Part shown: positions 35,052 through 44,808 of the stretch, one piece after another
Layout of the letters: each line of letters opens with the position of its first letter
Position numbering within the stretch: position 1 is the first letter of the stretch
Assembly: GCF_019112545.1 (NCBI RefSeq)
Contig: NW_025064886.1
Span: forward strand, 291,277 to 355,276
DNA: 64,000 nucleotides
Reading direction: 5' to 3'
DNA from: Guyanagaster necrorhizus
Taxonomy: Eukaryota; Basidiomycota; Agaricomycetes; Agaricales; Physalacriaceae
Program-made: the position numbers and the translations under genes
The notes under the pieces: generated by a model
What the model was told of the DNA's origin: nothing
Seen by the model: the letters and a program-made list of their open reading frames with translations, nothing else
Database searches by the model: none

Positions 35052-36626
35052 ATGAAGCCTTCACTGTCCATTTTTCGTGAAGTCCTGTATCGTCTTTCCC
35101 CCACGATTGCACGTTTTCAACATGAGGTCGTAAATCCAGACGTGACTTTGGCAGTAAATGGATTCATCAAGTCTATACGACGTCAGAAACGAGTGTCTTT
35201 CGCGGTCCTAACTGATGGGAGTCATGCTCAAGGCATCCAGGCGGTATTTCTTGATACATCCTTAACAGATGGGTATGTTCACTTTCCATCTTATGCATTC
35301 ATATCTTGATCTGAATGCCAGGCTGTAGACTAACGAACGGGATGAGTGTACGCCTTACCGGCAAGATTAAGAGCAGCCCTGGCCAGAAGCAGGAGAGAGA
35401 GCTCCTGGTTGACGCTGTAGAGGTCCTAGGAGGATGTGATCCTGAGGTACTTCCCTGACTCTGCGCTGACCGTGCTTCTCAAATACGTTTTTAAAGACTT
35501 ATCCCATACAAAAGCAGACGCTTTCGACAGAATATTTACGCGAAAACATGCACTTGCGCGCGCGGACAGATAATGTTAGTGCCATGCTAAGGCTACGTAG
35601 CCGTCTCATGCATTCAGTGATGAACTATTTTAATGTACACTCTTGTCCTCTCTTCCTGCATGATTCTTACTCATCAACATGAATTAGGCCCAAGGATTCC
35701 ACTTCACCCACACTCCGATACTTACTGGAAATGATGCTGAGGGAGCCGGACAAACTTTCCGTCTGGCACAATTTGCGGATCCACAGCCCGACAGACCAAA
35801 TGAGACCTCGGAATTCTTTGGTCACCCTGCACATCTTACAGTGTCATCGCAGCTTCATCTTGAAGCACTAGCATGGGGTCTGTCTCGTGTATACACGCTC
35901 TCCCCTTGTTTTCGAGCTGAGCGATCGCAAACGAACCGACATTTGGCCGAGTTCTGGATGCTGGAAGCCGAGTGGATGGACGTCAACCAAGAGGGCGTTC
36001 AAGGTATCTGTGGGCTTGTGGAAGATAGTTTAAAATCGTATGCATCCGATGTGATAGGCGGACAAGATGTCGACGTCCTCTGGAAGGATGTAAACGAAGT
36101 ACGGAGGAAGACCTTGGAGGGTTCACTCGCCAAAGCGTGGGCTAGAGTGACATATGGAGATGCCATAAAAGCACTTCAGGACGCCAAAGATGTCACATTC
36201 GAGTTCGAACCTCGGTGGGGGCGCACACTTCAGAGCGAGCACGAAAAATGGCTTTCTGAATACTTCTTTGGGGGACCTGTGTTCATTACAGATTATCCCA
36301 GGGACCTAAAGCCCTTCTACATGCGAGCGAACGAGGATGGCGAGACGGTAGGCTGTTTCGACCTGATAGTGCCTTACGTTGGAGAGCTTGTGGGTGGCTC
36401 AGTCAGGGAAGAGAGAGTGGACGTACTAGAGTCCAAAATGAGAAAAGATGGTCTGGGGATGGGAAAGCATGAATATGGGTGGTATGCTGACCTTAGACGA
36501 TACGGTGGCTCACCTCACGTAGGTTTCGGAATGGGATTTGAACGGCTGGTAGCCTGGTTGGGAGGGATTGACAACGTCAGAGAGTGTGTGCCTATGCCCA
36601 GATGGGCGTCTAAAATGTTGCTATAG
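35052..36626 (+). CDS. asparaginyl-tRNA synthetase, probably mitochondrial
   Basis: A class IIb aminoacyl-tRNA synthetase charging tRNA-Asn. The start ATG at 35052 gives MKPSLSIFREVLYRLSPTIA, a plausible short targeting sequence. The OB-fold anticodon-binding part spans 35120-35530 over several exons. The catalytic domain has FHFTHTPILTGNDAEGAG (motif 1 side), motif 2 CFRAERSQTNRHLAEFWMLE, FITDYPRDLKPFYMR, and motif 3 GFGMGFERLVAWLGG. It ends PRWASKMLL at 36626. The sequence from about 35820 is one uninterrupted exon. The lack of the long N-terminal extension of cytosolic AsnRS and the compact size favour the organellar form (NARS2/SLM5 type). Confidence 0.9.
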
Positions 36627-37723
36627 CTATAGGTGTAATATCCTTCATTTCTCGCATTAGCAACTTGCCCTGACGATTTTACGTGGCTATACCATACAGT
36701 TCCTATCCCCGGTACTTAATACATTGTTTGATCATCAATACATCCTACCCAACTCAGATATTGCCTTGGTGTACGCTGGTGTTCTGGATTGTTGCCCTCC
36801 GAGGACTCGGATGGCGATTATCGCCTCCAGAAGAAGGTGAGACCTCAAAGAGTTTTTGAGTCCAGGATTCAGGAGACCGGTCTTTTCCGTTCTTTTCACT
36901 AGTTACCGATCTCTCGAGTAGGTGGGTAGCCTTAGAACATTTTTCCAATGGTTACCAGCACCAACAGACTTTATCGATCATTTCTGCGTTACGAAGCAGC
37001 ACTCGAACGCGAATAGACCGCATCTGCTACAATATATAACATTATCGAAGCACCAAATAACATTGAGCAAAACTCCGTTTCACATTATTACGACGTGGTT
37101 TCGGGGATGCGTGAGATGCCGACTTCAAGAGCAGCCTGTGTCCTTTCCTGCACCACTGCTCAGACTTCATTGCTATGCTTCAGCAACGAGATATCGCCTT
37201 GGCCTCGTTGCTGGAAGCAGAATTGGTAGAGTTATGCTGGTAGAGGTGGAGAGAAGGTAACTTATGTACATATCATCCATATACGAAAAAATATGATATG
37301 CACCTAAGAAAATATTGTGGAGCAACCATACATATCGCAGCAGATACGGTCTAATGCACGCAAATGTTGAGAAGGCATAGATCCATGTAATTCGTCGTTC
37401 TGGATACGTACCCGCGGTCCCCGCAAGGAGATAAAGAGAATTCCGCTGACGTTCGGAAGAGCCCTATCCATGGCATGAGATACATACATCTTCTCTAGGG
37501 AGACACCCCGGCACTCGCAAGAACAGGCCTTACTCCTTACCTCCATAACGACGTGATAAAAAGAGTTACAGGCTCAGGGAAACGATGTAACACCCGTGAA
37601 TCAAGGAACGAGCTTTTTTCAGAGGCTCACTTGGGTGGTCATAGTACAACGGGGCTGAATTCAGAAAACACAGAGAAGTATAGGAAAAAGACGAACACAA
37701 AGATAGCCATGCTTCTATGCATC
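36627..37723. other. 1.1 kb without a supported gene
   Basis: Short frames on both strands (36922-37260 plus, 37304-37546 minus) lack recognisable features. The region lies between the 3' ends of the convergent AsnRS and SmD1 genes. Confidence 0.45.
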
Positions 37724-38216
37724 CTAGAATCCCCTTCCTCTGCCGCGTCCACGTCCACGTCCAGGACCCCTTCCACGATCTCCAGGACCGCCCCGACTAC
37801 CACCACGTCCACGGCCTCGAACGTCTTCTTTCTTTCTACCCTTTGGCTTCGGTGCATCGTCTACCAGCAGAGTATCCAACGGCAGCGCATCAGGCAGCAC
37901 GAAATATCGCACGTTGTTCCCTCGGATCGACAACGAGTCTAGTGTCACCGGTTCCCGGTTTCGCGCAGTCATTTTTACAGTTTTGAGATGCGTGTTCATT
38001 TGCATATCAACGCCTGGGATAATAGATGAGCAGATAGTATGGATAATCGAGCAAATGACGCACCAGTGATTGTGCCGTGCACAACTGAACCATTTTTGAG
38101 TTCAATCGTTACCGTCTCATTATTCAATTTCATTAGAAATCTGGAGAAATTGATCAGAAATTGTTAGCACAAGATGGAATATCGTCCGAGAGATACACGT
38201 GCCTGACGAGCTTCAT
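37724..38216 (-). CDS. SMD1: small nuclear ribonucleoprotein Sm D1
   Basis: A core spliceosomal Sm-ring protein. The start ATG at 38216 begins exon 1 of only 14 nt (MKLVR split). Intron 38202-38141 starts with GC (AG|GCACGT). Exon 2 gives [20 protein letters not shown] and HGTITG, the Sm1 motif. A further intron leads to [14 protein letters not shown], the Sm2 motif [14 protein letters not shown], and a C-terminal tail of RG repeats ending GRGF at 37724. The RG tail is the usual target of arginine methylation. All conserved Sm residues are present and the length is normal, about 125 residues. Confidence 0.93.
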
Positions 38217-39943
38217 GGTGAATTCGAGTTTTTATCGACACAACCGGTTTTCCAAGCAAGTGTCGGAGTTTCATTTGTGTCCCAAACTAAGACGGTTACA
38301 AGCAACTGCAACGTGATCTAGCACTGCCACAACAACATTCTAAGAAAGTGTTCAACCACGTCCAAATTATTGTTATCATACAAGTCGTATTTCTCCCCAA
38401 TAGAATTTAAAAAATAATGACCAATAATAATGGCGTAGAATCTGATGCGACATACACGCGTCCTAGAGTTGCAAAAATCATCACAATGGCTAGCCCATCC
38501 GACGTACATCCTGCTTACCTCAAACAATTGCAGACTTGACTGCTAATGGCTCGTTCTCAACCTCAACCACCGCATGCTCGAGCCAAGTTGATCAAGACTC
38601 GTGATTGCGACGTGCCGAGCCTCTTAAACGGTCAGCGCTAGCATAAAACTCCCAGTCGTCAAACAGCTATACCTGGAGATGACGACGCTCATCTTCGTCG
38701 CGCTAAAAATTACTCAGCTCGGAGAGATTTGTTACGTTACGCTCGGACTCACTTTGATGTCAATTGTGGACATAAGGAGACTTAGGAACTTCATGGAGCC
38801 TCGTAGTCGACAGTGGTCGTCCAAGTGTCATTGCGCTAGTCGTCTTTTATCCGGAACAGTAGCTTGACATTGGACTCCGTCCCTATTGCGGCGATGTCAT
38901 GCGAACCGTTACAATTGACTGCAATGATTGGATTAGTTGGAACATTACTACACTATGGTCTGCGGCTGGCACCGTGAAAAGTAGATAGTACGGACCTTGC
39001 ACAGGCACTCAGGAAGATGGCCAGTCTTTCCAGTCTTTCAGGACAAGTATATTTGCTCCGTCCGCCCCTACGGCCTTCTGGAGCGGTGCAGAGTTCGATT
39101 CCAGCCCTAAACTGAAACATCGAGAGCAGCGGTTTAACCGTGGTCCCGATTCAGTAGCTCCTACATTTCAGTTGAGCCCGATTTTGTATTTGAAAAAAAT
39201 TATGCAGAATACAATCAGCAAGCAAAATCCTCCATCCACCTATTAGTGATGAGCGAGGCGAGAAAGATAAGAAAGGTACCAAGGAAAAGGTCATTCCTTG
39301 TTTTCTGAAGATCTCCCACCAGCCTAAACACCAAAGCATGTTTCTTATGAAACGTCTCATTATGACCGGCGTTAATCGAACATGGACCTACACAAAACAT
39401 AAACACTATTTGTGAACGAGATATCCTGGGGCAAGTACGAAGGGCATCGTCTATGCGTCGCCGTAGCAGTCATTCCACACGTTTCGGCCACGAAGGGCCG
39501 GTTATTCGAGGTAGAGCCGTCACACCGAAGAGTGGCATGGTCTTCGACGACCAAGGTGTCAAGTTTGTTCAATAGTGCATGTAAAGATCTCTTGTCTGCG
39601 ACACTCATATTAACGGCTTGACCGAATAGGGATCGGAAACCATCGACAGAGGAAATCAGAATGCAAAAGTAACTTCCGATTCAGTTCAAAGACAAGATGG
39701 TCAGTTTTTGATGGACCGACGCTAATATACCGTCTCGGATCTGCACAAGGATGGTGACGAAACAACAGCTATCAATGGATAGAAAGAGTACAGATAAAAG
39801 CTGAAACAAATGTTAAGCCACTGCAGCTGGCGCGTCTGAGGACAAAGAAGGATCCCCGTACCTAAACGACCCCTGCACCACCATACAACCACGGCCAGTC
39901 CTAAAGTCACAGCGAATATCATCACCTAAGACTCAAGACAAGG
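38217..39943. other. 1.7 kb without a firm gene
   Basis: Apart from the doubtful small frame at 39372-39608, this holds short frames only. A 67-codon minus-strand frame at 39925-39722 begins with a membrane-like segment (MMIFAVTLGLAVVVWWCR) directly downstream of RPB12 and could be 3' UTR. Confidence 0.4.
39372..39608 (-). CDS. small hypothetical protein
   Basis: A 78-codon frame from a true ATG at 39608 (MSVADKRSLHALLNKLDTLV). It has a helical N-terminus and several cysteines, and no recognised family. It could be the first exon of a longer minus-strand gene reaching toward 39150, but no convincing continuation was found. Confidence 0.25.
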   Translation of the reverse strand: MSVADKRSLHALLNKLDTLVVEDHATLRCDGSTSNNRPFVAETCGMTATATHRRCPSYLPQDISFTNSVYVLCRSMFD

Positions 39944-40263
39944 TCAGCGGGCCTCGAATTGCACCACTAAATCACGGCGTTAATCCAAAGAAAAATGAAC
40001 GAAACAGCACATCGACGTACTACGTTTGGTTCTTTTCTTATACATGATTCGATGCCCGCATTCTCTGCAGCGAATAGGTTCACGAGTCTTGATCTCGTTC
40101 TTGGCACCACAGTCTGCCCGGTATGGTGGTTAGAATGGGAAGAGAAAGAGGATAACCGATTCGCACCAGCACACAGGTACTCCATATCTTTACTGAGAAG
40201 GGGCGGTAGGCTGTACGTGGGCTGGCTGGCAGGTGCGCTACCGAATTGTTGTTGTTGACTCAT
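39944..40263 (-). CDS. RPB12: RNA polymerase I, II and III shared subunit RPABC4
   Basis: A small zinc-binding subunit shared by the three nuclear RNA polymerases. The start ATG at 40263 gives [20 protein letters not shown] and SKDMEYLCA. After an intron of about 70 nt, exon 2 gives [20 protein letters not shown], then [11 protein letters not shown], so the Cys pairs of the zinc ribbon are complete (YLC-DC and RC-ECG). A last intron leads to the conserved end VVQFEAR, with stop 39946-39944. The Gln/Pro-rich N-terminus is longer than in yeast. Confidence 0.93.
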
Positions 40264-40734
40264 GGTGGGGCCTGGCTCTATATCGACAATTTTCAGTGCA
40301 CCTTTGTAGAAAGTCCGCAGACGCGTGGGTGCTAGGCCGTGGTACCAGAGAGTGAAAAGGAAGAGTGACGCTGAAAAAATTCCCACGCCCCATTGCTTTT
40401 GATACAGCCGCCTCAGTTAGGATACAGTCTCCACAATATCTATTTGCAAAGCACTCAGCTAGGGCGTCTTCTTGGTGGTACATCCTCATCGACAGCCTAT
40501 GTCCTGAGGTAGGTAGGTGAAAAAAATCCGGCTGCTGCACCGAAATTCGCAGGATCCCTAATGACTAGTAGAAACAAGCCGTCGCTATCAATGGTTCTTG
40601 CCACTGTATCCTGTCCAAATTTTGTTGTCCGAACAGACGGGATGGATTCACGTTTATCCGTCGGCAATCTGCGTATGATGTATACAACCGGATTCCGAGT
40701 AAGCTGGACTGTAAAATCGCTGATTAATACCACA

Positions 40735-41466
40735 ATGTCAACCGCACCTCAAGGTCTTGTCTTCGTTCTTGTTGAGAACGGAGCTGCCATCGCTCATGTG
40801 AGCCTAGTCACTTATCACAGGGTATCACTGATCAGCACTCCATGCGAAGAATGGTACAACAACGAGCATGCACCTGCTCGTTTGACCGTACCTGGGTACA
40901 TCACTGCAACTCGATATCAAGCGACAGATTCCCAAAAACCTACCTATCTCACCGTATACGATATCTCAAGCCCTGACGTCGCAGACAGCCCCGAGTACCA
41001 GGCACTCAAACACAAGGCTTCAGACAATGAGAAGGACATTTTGCCGAAGGTTCAGTTTCTCAGCCGTAGGATTTACCAAACGATTGGTGTTTTTACCCAT
41101 CCGGCCTCTGTTTCGACATTCCCTGGGAAATACGTCTTGACAGCTGAGCTTGAAGTGAAGCCAGAATTCGAAGAGGAATTCAACAAATGGTACAACGAGG
41201 AGCACATGGGGTTGTTGGAAAAAGTTCCTGGTTGGCTAAGAGGTAGACGTTATTCCCTGGTGACGTCGGCCGGCCGTGGAGGAGCCGTCGGAAAGCCCGT
41301 CTTTAAGTATCTGGCCGTCCATGATTTCGACAATGGTAATTACTTGAAGACCCCAGAATGGGCAGCGGCAACTGACACACCTTGGCGAACGAAGGTCACG
41401 GAGGGTGTTCTTCTCATGGAGGTCCGTCAATTCGAACTGAACAAAATAATGGAAAAACCTTTATAG
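40735..41466 (+). CDS. dimeric alpha/beta barrel protein with two EthD-like domains
   Basis: The start ATG at 40735 gives MSTAPQGLVFVLVENGAAIA. Two copies of the same small domain follow. The first has EEWYNNEHAPARLTVPGYI, RYQATDSQ and YLTVYDISSP. The second (from about 41130) has FNKWYNEEHMGLLEKVPGWL, RRYSLVTSA and KYLAVHDFD. The W-Y-N-E-H motif followed by P-G and a Y-L-V-Y/H-D strand is typical of EthD/DUF4286-like ferredoxin-type barrels, which normally pair to form the active dimer. Here two are fused. The stretch HVSLVTYHRVSLIS before the first motif is longer than expected, yet no splice pair keeps the frame. The enzyme activity is unknown. Confidence 0.75.
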   Translation: MSTAPQGLVFVLVENGAAIAHVSLVTYHRVSLISTPCEEWYNNEHAPARLTVPGYITATRYQATDSQKPTYLTVYDISSPDVADSPEYQALKHKASDNEKDILPKVQFLSRRIYQTIGVFTHPASVSTFPGKYVLTAELEVKPEFEEEFNKWYNEEHMGLLEKVPGWLRGRRYSLVTSAGRGGAVGKPVFKYLAVHDFDNGNYLKTPEWAAATDTPWRTKVTEGVLLMEVRQFELNKIMEKPL

Positions 41467-42006
41467 CGAGTCTACTTTTCCTTTTCTCCTTTCCAATGGA
41501 ATAAGTTAACCTCCTTGATCAACAGAATGTATCGGGTCAAGTAAATTGCAATTACATTCAGTTAAATGTTATATATTTCCATGGAGCGTTGCTGACTTTT
41601 TCCCCTCATCTTGGAGTTTCTCATTAATTGCTTCTATCGATTAATGTCTGCCTCAAGAGGCGTCTTCTGACATTTTGCTGCCCTTCAATCTTATCTGATA
41701 ACAACTAGAGGCTTGTAACATGGTCATCCGAGTACCTCTTCGATTCCCACCGCCGCGCATTTTCAGGTCTCACCTTCTGGTACATGTGCCATTAGCCACA
41801 GATGACTCATTTATGGCCAGATAACAGTATGTCTTTTATCTGATAAGAAATCTACTCAATTACTTAGTGCCTGTATCAGGAGGGGTTTTGTCCGCCTAGA
41901 GGACCGTCGACGCAACTCATCGGCCCAAAATGACTCAAAGTGTAGTTGTTTTTCCCAGTACTTGCATATTTAAAGTCCGTCATGAGAGGGGTTAATACGA
42001 AAATCC
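41467..42006. other. intergenic, nothing recognised
   Basis: The region between the alpha/beta barrel gene and the ferric reductase remnant. No frame or repeat of note. Confidence 0.5.
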
Positions 42007-43438
42007 ATGAAAATGTCTTTCGACGCCCGTGACTCTGCCAACCAGTTCCCGGACGTCATCGTCGCAGCACAGAAGCCTGATCCTGATCGAGTGATTCGCA
42101 TAAGCCGGGCGGTGGAATATCCCAAGCAAGTATAGTACTTTATCGCTAGCTTCGTTGCTCTCGTTTCGCTTTGTCATTTTCTCTCTCTGGTGTCCACATA
42201 TACCCGCACGTTGAAACCCATGTCGAAGGATGCTGCTGCTGCTGCTCGTGGACGAATTTCACTCCGACGACTCCCTCGATGCGGGTTATGAAATCTTTAA
42301 GGTCGTTCATCTTGTTCTTGCTTCATAAGCGATTCACTTTCCTTCTCGGCCCTCGTGAGACCGAGGTGCTTCGGCATCTTCATTCTCAGCGCCTATTTTC
42401 GCTCTAATGGATTAGGGTAGGTTCTTTCCGCATCTTCGGGCCTTACGTCTCCTTTCATTTACCTCCAAGCCGACTTTCAGCGGCAACGCCACGGTTGACG
42501 TTCTGTCTTCCCTGCGCCTCAAAGTGGTCAAGCCCATGTTTCTCCGTTGGGTTCCGGGACAGTGTCTACCTTACCATTCCTGACATCTTCTTGCTCCAAG
42601 CACTCCCTTTCACAATCTCGGGAGTAAAGACCATCGACGGTGAAGAGAATCTAGTTTTTTTGATTCGTATCCGAGATGGATTGACGAGGAGGTTGTTGGA
42701 CAAGGCTCAAGATGGCTACAAAGGTATCTTAACATTTCTAGGTGGTTCGGGCGTCGCGTTCACACTTCCTTTACTAGTGAACGTCCTCAGGTGCGTCAGT
42801 ATCCCTGGATTGCACCGACTGTAGCAACCAACTTGGTTTTAGGCAATGCAAAGCTGGTAAAGCGCCTTGGACAAGAATATTGTTTGTATAGGCTATTTGT
42901 GATGCCAGTACGCAGATTTTATTCAAGGTGCAGACGGCTTCGCTGATATCAGTTAAGATCATATACCATGGATTATGGATTATTGCATGACGATTTGGAC
43001 AGCATCTCGAATGTCCAGGTCGACATACATATATACATCACGGAGATAGCGCAAGAAGCAGAAGGGGAATGGGATGACAATTCGGTGAACACTGACCCTG
43101 AAGAGAAAGCGGAGGACCTTCCGACAAGTTCCCAAGCCGGTGTCAGCGATCCCCTTATCAGTCCATTTGTCACTATCAGGAAACGCCAACGTCCGGACCT
43201 TACTGATATTATTCACCGAGAGCTGAATGCATGCAGCGGAGGGACGATTAGTATCAATGGTTCGTGCTTGTCCCCTCTTGGACTAATATAATGCCGATAA
43301 TATCTAGTTTGTGGGACCATAGCTTTGGCCGAAGCTGTACGAAGTACTTTAAGAAAGCCCAGATGTATGGATATCATGAAGGGAGAGCCGAGTGTCGTGT
43401 TGTATGTGGAAGCCTTCGGAAATGCCGTTAGTGTCTAG
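42007..43438 (+). pseudogene. ferric reductase (FRE-type) pseudogene lacking its haem membrane core
   Basis: An N-terminus typical of fungal ferric/cupric reductases (ATG 42007: MKMSFDARDSANQFPD, RVIRISRAVEYPKQ) is followed by one helix (FIASFVALVSLCHF). Only about 210 bp remain where some 250 residues of haem-binding membrane domain should be. The FAD part resumes with SGNATVDVLSSLRLKV and WVPGQ, then shifts frame at about 42563 before VYLTIPDIFLLQALPFTISG and LIRIRDGLTRRLLD. The NADPH part (GGSGVAFTLPLLVNVLR) is shortened and its frame broken after 42785. VDIHIYITEI, a short intron and VCGTIALAEAVRSTL lead to the proper C-terminus VVLYVEAFGNA near 43438. It cannot encode a working reductase. 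Confidence 0.75.
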
Positions 43439-43959
43439 TTCAACTTGTTGAAATATTACACTGATGCAATTTCTATAGTGGCAGGTCCTCGTGGCGGTTG
43501 GAAAGGGGAGTAATTTGGCTTATATTGATTATATTTTGAGACGCCTGATCCGTCACATCATGCAACAAGTTAATGGATACTTGAACGTGTACAATTATGG
43601 GTAACCATTGGGCCCAGAAGTCCTAGCCATAACATCAGAATGGAATCACAATTATTTCCCAAGTTGTAGACTCGATGTTATGGAAGAATCAGAGGGTGCG
43701 AATCTTTCAACCTGTCAAACTTGATTAATGTTGATATTCGACTGGAAACGTCTGTGGAGTTCCGCAGTCACTCCATGCTTTTGTATTGCTACACTATGAT
43801 CTACACCTAACACGAATTTAAATCCGACGCTGTCTGAGAATTCAACCAGTACCACCCTCTTCGTTGCATGAATATCCAGTTGCAGACTTTCTGCGCCCGG
43901 GCTAACCCATAATATGATTATTTCTACAGGTGTGGCCTTTTTTCTCTATTCTATTCATT
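43439..43959. other. intergenic between two pseudogenes
   Basis: No supported feature. It may include decayed 5' sequence of the GH25 remnant. Confidence 0.4.
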
Positions 43960-44395
43960 CGGCAGAGTGAAGCCCTTTATCCAAATGAGTATCACTCGAG
44001 GGAATGACGTATCGGGATATCAAACGAGTACCGACTGGGATGACATTGTTGCGAATGATGTCTCTTTCATTCATATCAAGGCCACTGACGGGACAAATGC
44101 ATTGTTTCTGTACTTGCCTAGCAACAAATTGTAATAACTTGTCAGCATACACCAGCAGCGAGTTCGACAGTCAGTACATCAGGGCCACTAATATTGGATT
44201 AATTCGTGAGGCATACCATTTCGCCCATGGCGGCTCCTGATAGCAACACAGGGCTGCGCAGCAAAGTTCTTCCTTGCCAATCGAGGTTGTTCCTGCATAT
44301 TGTCTTTCAGCGTTTAGCATTAAAGTATTCTCATATGGCTGGTCAGATGACGGAATAACTCCCGGGAGCACTGGACATTGGATGCATGCGTTTTA
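43960..44395 (+). pseudogene. GH25 (Chalaropsis-type) lysozyme pseudogene
   Basis: Remnants of a secreted muramidase-like glycoside hydrolase are spread over several frames in the correct order. They are GNDVSGYQTSTDWDDIV with FIHIKATDGT, then YTSSEFDSQYIRATNIGLIR, EAYHFAHGG, two stop codons (TGATAG), RAAQQ and a shifted FFLANRG. After an intron-like gap come GWSDDGIT and a further shift to PGALDI. The active-site acidic strand that should follow (D-x-E in LDIEYN) and the C-terminal half are missing. At least three frame breaks and the truncation mark it as dead. Confidence 0.7.
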
Positions 44396-44808
44396 GTCCG
44401 GTTCACTCAACTAGCATTGGAACCCTTCCAGCTCGTTGGAGGTAAGGGGGACCGAGTTTTATAATATCACCGACCCTTTTTTTTTTGGCAGTAGGCTGAT
44501 TCTGGAACGAATCCCGGCGGTCAAGACATTTTCGATGGTGATGCATCTGGCCTGTCCAGGTTGGTAAGTGCGAGGCAAATAGGTAGGTGCACTTATTGTC
44601 GTCCACTATGATCTTGGATTTTATATGCCATAAGTGTTCACTATCGAGCGCTGATCTGAAGATTTGTCTTGTGCATTTTTGGAATATCGGCGCGTGCTTG
44701 GAACATGCGGCCCGCCTGCCGACCGGACCGAGCGGATAAACTGCCACAGGAAATCAGCCTTAAATACGCTTTGGACCCCAACCATGGTGGCATTCTTTCC
44801 TTCTGACC
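44396..44808. other. short intergenic region
   Basis: Promoter side of the L-fuconate dehydratase-like gene. The minus-strand frames here (44403-44838) show no family features. Confidence 0.4.

Noticed and set aside
37304..37546. An 80-codon minus-strand frame downstream of SmD1
   Set aside because: Cys-rich by composition only, with no recognisable domain or splice continuation.
39061..39110. A stretch resembling a tRNA T-arm (GTTCGATTCCAG)
   Set aside because: The flanking stem does not pair, and no matching D-arm, anticodon arm or acceptor stem could be drawn upstream.
42228..42248. GCT trinucleotide run in the ferric reductase remnant
   Set aside because: Only about five repeats encoding alanines; too short to be notable.
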